Shown here: in pieces, positions 13,218 through 36,500 of the stretch
How the letters are laid out: every line of letters begins with the position of its first letter
Position numbering within the stretch: position 1 is the stretch's first letter
NCBI GenBank assembly: GCA_914767715.1
Contig: OU612066.1
Coordinates: 29,548,283-29,612,282, forward strand
Reading direction: 5' to 3'
DNA: 64,000 bases
Source: Membranipora membranacea
Taxonomy: Eukaryota > Bryozoa > Gymnolaemata > Cheilostomatida > Membraniporidae
The notes under the pieces: model-generated
What the model saw: only the letters and a program-made list of their open reading frames with translations
What the model was told of the DNA's origin: nothing
Databases searched by the model: none
Made by a program: the position numbers and the translations under genes

Positions 13218-15272
13218 TTAAGACCATATTCTGACAGTATAGTCACTGCCAGCGGACACTAAGAATTCACCAGCTCTGTCGAATATGGTGGCCTGTACGG
13301 CATCTTCATGTCCTATTAGCGAGGTAACCTTCCCGGTCGACACCTCATACATCTTAACAGTAGAGTCATTACTTGATATGGCGACCAGCTGACCCGAAGA
13401 GTCGAAGGTTGCGTGATTGGCTGGGTGTGGACCTACATCTACGGTAGCAAGCTGACCTAGTGTTCTTACATCAAACAATTTAAGATTTCCATATGAATCA
13501 CAAGAAGCGATGGTGTCGCCTTTAGGGTTGAAGGTGGCGTGGTTAACTGAGTACATGTGACCGTAGAAGGTTTGGGCGCACAGTCCTGTTCTTGTATCCC
13601 ACAAGGAGAGGGTTTTATCAGCAGAGCAGGTCAGCACAGTGTTGGAGTAAGGCACAAACTCTATGCTGTTCACCGAGTCGGTATGGCCCCGTAGGGTATA
13701 TCGAGATCTCAGGCTATTAAGATCCCAGATTTTGCAGGTGTTATCCATAGAACAACTGGCTAAGAAATCACCACATGAGTGCCAGCTGACTCCCCACACC
13801 GCATGCTTGTGCTCCATGAATGTATGAATACACTCAGCCTTGGAGAAATCCCATATCTTTACTGTTGTATCACCACTACCTGTAGCACACAATTTTGGAG
13901 TTATTTGCCTTGCAATCAGAGGGTAACAACCTACAATCTCAATAGTCATAACTGTAACATTTTACAATTAGTGAGCAAGCAAATTCCTCTAACATGGATA
14001 TTATCTTGGTCTTGTTAGTAGGACTAGGAAGGATGATGGAATAAATCAGTCGGAAAACAGGCGATATTTGGCACCCGTCGTAATCAGAGGATCAGAACAA
14101 ATTTTATTTAGCATATATTGGTAGTAAATCTGTCAGACAATTTTGTAAAGCCAGCCAAACCTTATTGCATAGTTGTGTTTTAAGGTTTTGATAGGATGGA
14201 TATATATTTTGGTGTCACAAACATCTTTGTAGCCTTACCTGTAGCAAGTTTTCCTCCAGATGGGTGGAAGTCACATGATGACACCCAGTCCGTGTGACCT
14301 TCACCTGTCATAACAAGGTCACCACTAGGCACCGCCCACATCTTCCATGTGAAGTCATCGCTAGTAGTAGCTATTATTTGCTTACGGGGATGAAGGGCTA
14401 TTCCTGAGACGGCTAAAGAGTGAGCCTGGAAGGTGCTGGTCAGTCTAAAACCTCCAGTTCTAGTCAGGTGACCTGGAGAGTTCTTAGCATAGGCCAGATA
14501 TGGATTGATTCCACTGTCGACTGGAAACTCGGAATCCTAAAATATGAAAAGGAATGATTTTATCATCCATTTATTAATTCATCATGGGTCACCCAGTTCT
14601 TACCAAAATAAAAAACCCTCTAAAAGCTTGAAATGATGCTAGCGATATGTTTAGAATGAATGAATGCAAGTGTTGTAACGTAACAAAGTATGCGCCCCGA
14701 TGTGGTACATTTACTCCTACAGAAAATAATTGGAAGATGAGGTAGCTGATCCACAAACCTTGGGGTGTCTTTTCTGATTGGATTGATTAGCCATGTCTTT
14801 CTCAGTTGCTTGTCTGCGTCTTTCATCAACCAATGTTCTCTGGCTCGGACCAAAACCCTCGTCATCAACATCTGCCTCAAACTTTCTCTGAGATTTACTC
14901 TGTTGTCTCCTGATTGGTGGCATATTAACAGCATCAGTATCCTATACCAAAGTATTCATGGGTTGAATGTGTACAACAATCGTATCGATTCCATGTAAGG
15001 GCTGCCATTTGCCACTAAACAATTTGGTGCATAACAAGCATAACTAGGCAGGCAGGGTGGCTTAGTGGTTTGGATTCGAGCTTCTCAATCAGAGAGTTGC
15101 ACGTTCGAATCCCGGTCACTACCCATTCTGCTAAAGGAGGTGAGCTCTCCGAACAATAGCCTAGCTTGCCCACTCCTACCTTGTACAGGAGTGTGCTAAA
15201 TAGATGTGATGAATCTTATGTAAGCATATTCTCATTGGCCCGAAAAGGGCCTTGAATAGCAAATAAAGTTGA

Positions 15273-15306
<34 letters not shown>

Positions 15307-17279
15307 AGTTCTGTTCTTGATTCCAACAGATATAAATTCCCTGTCTCACTAAGTACCCAAATACTTTATATTATTGATACAACTGTAATATAATATTGAA
15401 TGTGATATATGCAGGGTCCCTCAACCCCGTTAAGCAGTTTCGATTGAGGGTCAGTTGAAGTTGATTACATAACACCACTGCCCTATCCCTAGCTTAATGC
15501 ACTAGAGCTTCACTTACCCTAGCCTGCCTTGATAAGCTTTGCTTGGTGGGGGAAACCCTCCCCTCCCCCACCGAACAAACTTGTCAAGACAGGCTACACT
15601 TAGCCAAGAATCTGAGGTTTACCTTGAGAGCATCGATATTTTTGAGAGTGTTCTGCAGACCAGTAACCTGACCCAGAGCTCTGTCCTTCTCAAGCTTAGA
15701 TAACATTTTCTCTTTCATCGCTGTCTCATACTTTGTCTTTAGCTGTCTAAGTGTCGGCTCATAGGAAGTGTAGTGTGACTGTAAATAATTTTTCAGAAAA
15801 TGGTTAGAAAATCTCCCGTCCAGCCTTTGATAAAGTTTCAAAAGTGGCACAAATATATTCAGGAAGTGTGTGCCGTGAGGTTTTTGGGTTGAGATAATGC
15901 TTACTTTCACCGACCAAACTATTAGTCCAGTGCAAAGAGAAATAGTTGTATTTTGATTTAGAAGGTCTGCAAATGCTAGGAAGAAGAACTGATAAGTCAA
16001 TATAGGAGACAATCTCTAACACACAATGCTATTCATTCATTCATTCATATTGTTTACTATAAATATGCTTTCCAACGAAAGTCGTCACTGCAACAAACTA
16101 CATAAATTTGCGTACTTTTAATCTCTTGATATCAGTGATAAGCTTGTTCTTCTCCTGTACCACTCTCCTGTGATGCATTCTATGGTAGTCCCTCTCCTTT
16201 CTGAGCTTGACATAAGCCTCTCTAGCCTGCATAGCTGCATTCTTAAACTTCTCTACCTCTTTTCTCAAATACTTGGTCTTGAAAATAGATTGAAAAGAAT
16301 ATGTGTAATGGTTTAAATGTTGTGTTTAGAAATAGAATTTCGCAAGCATTTTTGCTACAGTCTGTTCAAATTGCCTTGATTCTTCATCAGCAAAATTATG
16401 AGATGGTACATGTAGTTTTAAAAATCTAACGATCGACAACAAAAGCTCAACCTTTTTGAATAGCTGCTAAGTTTACCTCTGTTTCCAGGTGACTATTTTG
16501 TGTATATACACAAGGTACATCCGTAGAGTAGTCTTCTCTGATCATGCCTTTCTGCTGCAGCTCATACCACTCACATTGGAACATATCCAGTGTCTTATGC
16601 ATCTCCATCCTCACTAGGAAGTTCCTTACAAAGTCGTCCACAACCTCAGGCTTTGTGGTGAGGATTGACCTCTCCAGCTGTGTAGCAGGAGCCTAAATTG
16701 AGTTGAGAAATGTTTATATGTAGGATGATACTCCATTGTTATCAGTGTTACTGTTTAGCTTAATGAGAGGCCTTGTTATATACATGGAATCATTCTGATG
16801 TATATACGATTATGGTGCTTCCATATGACAGTGATCTTTCAGGACAACTAACTCTACAGAACCATGGTTAGGAGAGATAACAAAGAATAGAGATATAGTA
16901 AATATTACAGACAGCTGAACATAGGACTACCGCATTTCCTGACTTTGGTAATCCAGTAGTCCTATGCAGCTGCACTAAAACAAGCTAGCAAGTTAATTGG
17001 GCTGGGGATGTATAGATAGTAACTTACCACTGCAGCTTCAGCATCTCCTTTGGCCTCATTTATAGTTCTCAGTGCTGAGTCCAGATCCTCTTCCACCACA
17101 CTTGCATAGTCATCTTCAAGTGGAACTTCCTCATAACAAAATTCCTCATCAGAATCTACTGCTATTTCATGCTTTTCTATGTAGAAAGCTTGTTCTGTTG
17201 CTTCTTGGTCCGCCATGCTTGCTTTTATGTTGCCTGGTGATTGTTGTATCCTGTTACTAATGGTACTATGATTGGCCAT
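13218..17279 (-). CDS. SPAG16: axonemal central-pair WD40 protein SPAG16 (PF20)
   Basis: SPAG16/PF20 sits on the intermicrotubule bridge of the ciliary central pair and is needed for motility. Exons on the minus strand: 17279-17028, 16692-16477, 16277-16116, 15778-15623, 14941-14759, 14536-14239, 13879-13218; 642 codons plus stop, phases closing. Order: acidic N terminus; LisH-like helix with VDDFVRNFLVRMEMHKTLD and CEWYELQQKG; coiled coil with RDYHRMHHRRVVQEKNKL; basic linker; then seven WD-type repeats, including SGDTTVKIWD, SCSMDNTCKIWD, SADKTLSLWD and a final GSDYTVRIWS. The spacing and the phrase GHTDSVNSIEF favour SPAG16 over the related ciliary WD40 protein POC1. Two in-frame ATGs with good context exist, at 17279 and 17216 (621 codons); the choice is open. 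Introns carry a tRNA-like SINE and a foldback. Confidence 0.93.
15049..15305 (+). mobile_element. tRNA-derived SINE with (ATT)n tail
   Basis: The head carries an A-box-like TGGCTTAGTGG (15058-15068) and a B-box GTTCGAATCCC (15103-15113) with tRNA-like spacing. A body of about 150 bp without coding potential follows, ending in a pure ATT/TTA microsatellite at about 15274-15305. This is the classic plan of a tRNA-headed SINE. It sits antisense in a SPAG16 intron. I could not define a target duplication. Confidence 0.8.
15520..15595. repeat. foldback hairpin in SPAG16 intron
   Basis: Two arms of about 30 bp (15520-15551 and 15565-15595) are near-perfect inverted copies. The outer ends read TAGCCTG and CAGGCTA, and the inner ends GGTGGGG and CCCCCACC. 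The loop is C/A-rich. It may be a short inverted-repeat transposon relic. Confidence 0.7.
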
Positions 17280-18346
17280 TTTATATTAGTAAATAACTTG
17301 TGACACGCCTCTTTTTATTGATGACAAGGGCAAACAACCCTGATTTTTATCCAAAGTGTAAACATTACTCCTATCCATCTACAGGGAGGCAGATTGACGT
17401 CAGGTTTAACTCAATATTACTATATTATCATTCTACTTTGTAATCATATAATGATATGATACAAACTTTGTATCCCTTATTTAAATCATAAATATTCTAT
17501 ATTTGTATCACAAGTTAAAGTTGATGGCATGGCATTTTATCGCTGAGATCTCTAAACCCGGTTACCTCTTGGTGCAGAATCAGTGCAGTTCTACATGTTC
17601 ACCAATCAGTTGCAGAGATTAGTGTTAAGAACAGTGAAGTTGAGCAGTTTTAGTGAAACCACATCTCACCTACCCAAAAAAGACTGAACTAATTTACTGA
17701 AAATGGTGTTTAAATTGAGATAGCAAAGAGAGTTTTGCTCGGCAATCTTCCACGCGTCTAAAAATTTGGTTGATGTGAAATTGCAGTAAACTCGATCAAA
17801 TATTCAGGCATACAATATGTGAAGGAAGGATGGTAGGTACATTTTTGCAATCATTCTCAAGAAAAATAAATCAGTGGAAAATCATGTAGTGTCGTATAAT
17901 AAGGTATAATACTGTAAACTAGATAGCCAACAACCCCAATTGTTTGCTTTGAAGATCAGTCAAAGTACATCATGTTGGTGAATTGCACGAAAAAATGAAG
18001 CACTCGGACAAAAAAGTGACAAATCTTGCTCTGGACAAAGTAAAGTGTAGCTTAGTATTTGCAGAAAAGAGTAAACCATATTTGGAAGAACTACGAAGTA
18101 GAAATCAATATCATTTACATAGATTTCTAAAAATATAGCTATGGCATCAATGAGATTAAAACAAAATGGGTATTAAGGCTGTCTAAAAATGGTCAAATAG
18201 GAGGTGCCACAACTCATAACTAGAAAATGAATAAACTGTATATAATATAAATAGTAGGTACATGATATATGAATATCTCAGATTATAAATGGTCATATTA
18301 TAAAAATAAAGCTTATACATAACCTTGACCAGCTTTAGAATTTCCA
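17280..18346. other. intergenic: SPAG16 upstream and FAK 3' region
   Basis: About 1.07 kb separates the SPAG16 start from the FAK stop, both genes on the minus strand. It should hold the FAK 3' UTR and the SPAG16 promoter. It is AT-rich and I see no coding exon or RNA gene in it. Confidence 0.5.
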
Positions 18347-30391
<12,045 letters not shown>

Positions 30392-33300
30392 TTTAGAATC
30401 TCAAACCCGACACATCCTCACCAGCAAGCGCAATGTAAGGCTGTAGTCTCATTGATTTACCAATTAAACTCACTGAACTAACTATGTCTACCTAACATGT
30501 TCGAATGTTACAACGAGTCTAAGGAAGGCTAATTAATCATGCTTATTGATAACTGACAGATTTAAACGGTTGGTGTGTTACTTAATCTACGTAATGTAGT
30601 TTAGGCTGAGTCCCGATAGGTCGGATAGGTATAGAGATGCGGACTCAGCGCTAATTGGATGAACTGGCCGTAACATGTCTGCCTGTCTGCCATAGAATGA
30701 TTCAATATCCTTCCTATGCTGGCGTCTGACCAAAATTCTTTGAAAGCAACTATAAATTTCCGTGCTGTCTAGTATTCTATTCCAATCTAGGAAACTCTCC
30801 TAAGACGGCTGAAGACACTAATTGTAAAAGCTAAAAATAATACTGCATACAATCACAAATGCACAGTCCTGTAACACCATGGTGAGTAAAATTCGTCTCT
30901 TTGCACACACTTGAAATAGTGAAATTTCTAACTTACCTTCATTTCATTAATGAACTTATCTAGCAAAAATTGGTGCTATCTAACATTATGGCACTCCAAA
31001 ACTATTTAACCTTTATTGTCTTGCTAATCCTACTATTTACGCCTCCTGAGAACATGTGACGCCATGATCCACAATGCGCGGTAAAACTACCCTTATATCC
31101 AAAGATGACAAACGCGACCCTGCACACTTGCAAATTCTGATCAACACACTAATTTTGTGACAACAGGCTACGCCACTTTTTTTTAACACACTTACCTATT
31201 TCAAAGAGTAGAGATCCATTAATCCCACAGACTTCCTCTTATTTACAGAGTATCAGGTATTCAGGTTCTGTTCTCAATCTCTGTAATAAGAACCATGATA
31301 ATTGAGAGCAGAATATCTATTTAGCATTTATAGCCTACATGACACCACAACTGGATCATCTATATTACCAGCATTGTAGGCTATATCAACAACATCTCAG
31401 TCTATGGCTAGTTAGTATACTGCGCTGTTCAAAAGTCGATCAACTAATTTCATCAAGTTTCACTTCACTCCAAAAATTTTGGATTTATAAAGTTGCATTC
31501 TTGAAAAATGGAATGCTGCAAACGCCTTGATAAGTATTGATGACCTGTGGCTTTAATCTGATAAGGCCTAGTTTTTGGTTGTGGGGACAATGTGTGTGAT
31601 GATGCCATCTGAGCCAGCATGCCAATATTCAAGGACATCCTACCATTCTCCCTGATCCTACCGTCAGTTAAGTTAAGTAATATCCTTCAATTCATAGGCT
31701 TCATCGTAAAAACCTAGCGGGTAGAAGTGATTACATTGCTTTGCTAGTTAATGAATATCATATTAAGTTGTCACCATAGCACAAGCAGCCTGTCTTTACA
31801 AAGATCTCTCAGAAAGTAGGTGAGTAATAGGCCTATCAGTAAGTATTACCACTTTAATGAGCATGAAGAAGTATTCTTTGTTGTAGCAGTCAAGTTAATA
31901 AGTTGCACTTGTAAGATGAAATATCATAACAAGGAGTTCCATGTGGCCTGTTGGTCTTTGATCATAACAAGTTCAAGTTGCAAAAGAAAGTGGCTGTCAG
32001 TTAAGAGTTTGTGATATGAATGACGAGCCTGGATTGAGGCTAAACGCAGTTTGTAGTTTGTTTAAGATAGCATATTTCAGTGCTAAATTTTGATCATCCC
32101 AAGTTTTTCAATTGTAGGTAGTGCTGTGGTATCTGTTAGTCTTTGTCATTGTGCTTGCTGCAGTGTGAAAAAATTTTTTTACAACCTACCTAGCAAACAA
32201 GATTAGAAAATATCTATGAGGCAAAATTGAGGATGATTGCAAATAACTTACTTCTATACTGGGAAACTAGGGTATCAACTAATCGCTTCACAGTCAGTAC
32301 TGTAAGGAAACATGGGCTGATAAGTGTAGGAAATGTGGCTGGAGACTTGTTTCAGAAAATTTTATTTCTAATAAGCCTCTAAAGTGAAACTACAGTTACA
32401 GCTTCCGGGAGGGTATGTATTTTGCAAAAGAATGAATTTCATTGTTTGACAAGTTGTCTTCTCACAATTCAGTATATTACTCACTAAAGTGGCAGAGCTA
32501 AATTATTACTGTAGAAACTATATTGGTCCTCTATCGCTCTTGGAAGTGAAATTAGACACTTAATGAGATACGTAAGGCACCAAATCAATTTTTTGGTACT
32601 GATTTTTATCAATAAGGTATAACATTGAGGCTAAAACCAATAGAATTACTGCTGACTGAGAAATATGGTAAAAATAAATTCATTGTGCGTAGGTACATTA
32701 TTATACAGGTTTGTGATGAAGCCTTCTACATGTGAGAATATTTTGATAAAGAACAAATTATCTTGTGTCACCAACTTAGATTCACAGCTTTTACAATATA
32801 ACTCCATGGCCAGCACTTGATCAGGGTAAGGTTTCTACATTGTTAATCATTGTTATATGAAATTGACAATGTGATATATCATAACAAATGTATGAAAGAC
32901 AAGTCAAAAGGCAATGCAAATCAGGCATCCTTCCCATTTCCTAAGAAGAATGATGATGGAAAATGAAGAGGTTATACCTTTTTCTCACAGACCTGCTCTA
33001 CTACTTACTGCTTTCAAAACTGAGTGTGCATGGGTTCCCTACTGGCCCTAAGCTTGTTCACTGTCTTGGCTATGTATAAGAGTGTGAAAATAGTAATTGC
33101 TGTGTCAATTAGTAGGAGTCTCATACTTACTATATCCAGTCAATATTACTAAGTCTAAGCCCTTTTACACTTCCTCTAGTAAGAGAAGCATGTCAGTGAT
33201 AGATCATACCTAAGGACTATGTAGGAATTTACCATTAATCCTCCAGCCCCACTGCTTAGCAGCATCTGATCTTCGCATTTCGTCTGTGATAGATGTTGGC

Positions 33301-33502
33301 CTTGCTTATCACTATCTAGTAGGTGCATCCAGACGCAAAAGTACTCACCAATTTGTCATTTAGCAGTAGATTCTTTGTCTCTGAAAGTTAATATAGGGTT
33401 TCTAGGCTTATTCAAAAGATTTCTATTAGGTTATGATTGCAGGGCGAATATGGAGTTCTATGCACATTTGCCTGGATGATCATCTTTACATCTTTGTTTC
33501 AG
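30392..33502. other. divergent region between FAK and CFAP92-like gene
   Basis: About 3.1 kb separates the FAK start from the first coding exon of the plus-strand gene. A splice acceptor immediately precedes that exon (33502), so much of this should be its first intron. A possible non-coding first exon ends near 30881 at CACCATG/GTGAGT. No coding sequence is recognised in the rest. Confidence 0.45.
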
Positions 33503-33511
33503 ATATAAAGC

Positions 33512-36500
33512 ATGTCAGAGGCAGAGAACCCAGCTGTCACTGAAGATGAAAAGCAAGAAACCTTAAGTGCGGATAGGCTAGGAGACTCTGATCTCAATCT
33601 GAACAATAACGCAGAGGAAGATACTAGCGTTCCAACATCTCCACTACCTCGGTAATATCCTCATCCAATAGAAAAAGTCACTTTATCTACGTATGCTCCT
33701 TCAGATGCACAACCGTCATTCAATAAACTATTATTATAAATAATTCACGCCAACAACCTACTAATCAGAGATTCCTATTCGTAATCCGTTGCAACCCCAA
33801 AATATTTTTGGTTTTTCTTTGGTATTCTTTGTTTGTACAACCTGCCGTGACATAACTCTTCCTTCTCCTGCAGGTCAGTGAGCCAGCTTAGTCCTCGACC
33901 GGCATCTAGTTACCATAGTCAGCAGAGTGATGGCGAAGGTACCGCTGTAACTCCTAATCGTCCCGGCAGCACAAAGTCAGGTCTTAGTAGAGACTCAGGT
34001 AGCGGTGTCAGCTTCGTCACAGTATCAGGAAGGAAGTCGAGAACTAAGAGTAGCGTAGTCACCTCAGATGTCACAGCGCCTGTGACTCACCAGGTCACAT
34101 TCACTGTCACAGTGTCAGCAGCCCTGCCTGCAGGTATTTCTTGTCCCATGTATTGCATCGCATTGTGTGACTAATAATCACATTTTTTTACATGGAACAC
34201 TACCGGTTTAACAATTTCAATTATTACATTGACTTGACACCATACCATATAATTGTGTTGTTCGGTATTCTCAAACCAAATTCATAATCATTTTCAAGTA
34301 TGTGTACAAGTGAGAGTCACGATGATCTTACAAACAATGAAAACAGATGGTATTGCCTTATTCAGAGAGAGAGAGCCCTTGCTATTTTGTGCTAAAGCTA
34401 AGATATTTCATTTTTAAAACCATGAAATACTTTTTTAGCCGCTTGCACTAACAAAAACAAGCTTCGTCAAGAAAACAAATTGGTGACCTTTGGTTCATCA
34501 TATAAACGTATGTCTATAATTCCACACTCACTGCCCTTCACACACACACTGTACGAGGGATATCAATACATACTAACTACTCACCGATAACATTATTATT
34601 TTCTGACAACTCTCCACACTAAAATTTTCATTGTCATCTCGATCTGTAAATCTAAGGTTAAAGTAATATATACTTAGGTATGCTTGTAGAATATTTTAGG
34701 GCAAATTACGTTCAATGATATTACCATACAACAAGATTGTGCTATATGAGGAAACAAACTTCGATAAAAACAAAATACCCGAAATGCAATAGTTTTCCTC
34801 TTCTATACAATCAGTACAGCTTGATATATGAATCATTCTGAGTCAAAAGATATTCTTGTTCCAGCATTTGGATATAGATCATTTCTGTCTCATACAAGAT
34901 TTCAAATAACCATGCTCACACATTTTTAAGGTATCCAGGAATGACCATATATCTCAATCATTCATAGAAATCAGGACAGATTTAGAGACAGCGTTTGTTC
35001 TTTAACACCCTAATGATATGAGTTATACTCGTCTGCTTTTATAGTTACAAGTTTCCATTTTCTTTCAGCTAAACAGAAGAAAGGTTTGAATGTTTTATTG
35101 CACCCATATTTAAAGTAGATATTTCTGTCCCAATGCACTCACAGCCTTGTCCTTTTACTACTAGAAACAAACCCCTTTGCTTGATTAGTGTCTGCATGAA
35201 GCTGTAGTTCAAGTTGATGTGGCGTTACTGTTATACTACAGATATGTATCACGTCCGCATGTCCTGTGAGCTGTCCAATAGCTTTGTTGTGTGTCCAGGG
35301 AGGGTGGGGACCCCTCCCACCCTCCCTGGTGTGTCTGAGCTTATCACAACAATGTCATTATCGTCCTCTCTTGCCACTTGCACCTCTCAATCTTCAATGT
35401 TTCTAGTTTATGACGATGAAGGCGATAAGAATAAGAGTAAGAGAGTTGTCAGTGACCCGAAGCCTCAGGCCTTCTACCACATGGAGTATTTCTTGTTACC
35501 AACTGATGTGGATCCCAACAAAACGGATATCACACTCTTTGGAATAGCGGCTAAGATTTACCCGGAGAAACAGGACGCTAAAGTAATGAAAACCTGGACA
35601 GAAGGCAACAAGACATGGATTGCATGGGCTCAGAGGTATCTGCTTCATAATGATTTTGTTTCCAATTTGATTTAATGTCTGTCTGTTTTTGTCGCCAAAT
35701 ACTTTTTCATTCAAACATCTGATGCTACAGAATCGAGAAATGATGGTAACTAGCTTATATTTGACAAAGTTTGGATAACCTCTTGTCAGATTTTTCAGTA
35801 AAACACGGGATTATGAAAAAAAAACTGTGATTTGAAGAAAAATCAGACACTAATTCTACAAACCATACAGTTTTTTCAAGCGTCAAAAGTCTGGTTAGAG
35901 ATTACTGTGGTCTTTTTATTGCAGCCAGTAAGAATCTGTTCATTAATTACTGCCTTATTTACTTCATTATTTATTTACTGTAATATAACTCCATTATCTA
36001 CTGCTTCATTTACAGCCATGTGGTGAATTTAACAAGCGATATGCTGAAGAAGTTCTGCTATCACAGTATAGTTGTTAGAATTTGGGATACAAGAGACAAG
36101 TTTGGACCTAAGGCTAGATTTGACAGACCTCGTGCATTCAAGTTCCCTCCTCCAAAACCAGGTAATGTTTCCTCCTCAAAACCAAATAAATGCCCTGAAT
36201 AACGGTACTCACGATCATATTGCACTGCTAAGATGCTTTTGAAATTTTATCAATTTAGATAGGGGCATCTTGAATGATCAAATACAAATTTTAAGTTTTG
36301 CACGTAATTTCTTCAGTTGATATTGTAGTGCATTGAGGAGCTGAGAGACGCCTTGGTGCATCTGTGCATGTTCTTGTCTTTGCCACGGTTATATTTGTGC
36401 TGATGTATAGGAAGGATAACCCCTTGATGTTTAATACTGATTACTACTATGTCATTTCACTCAATCTTTGTTCAATAGGTGAAGACTTGGATGACATAAG

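Noticed and set aside
13218-13949. Reading the WD40 gene as POC1
   Set aside because: The N-terminal LisH-like helix and the RDYHRMHHRRVVQEKNKL coiled coil match SPAG16/PF20, and the repeats match it better.
15058-15113. A functional tRNA gene at the SINE head
   Set aside because: The acceptor stem does not pair, and the sequence runs on into a SINE body with an (ATT)n tail.
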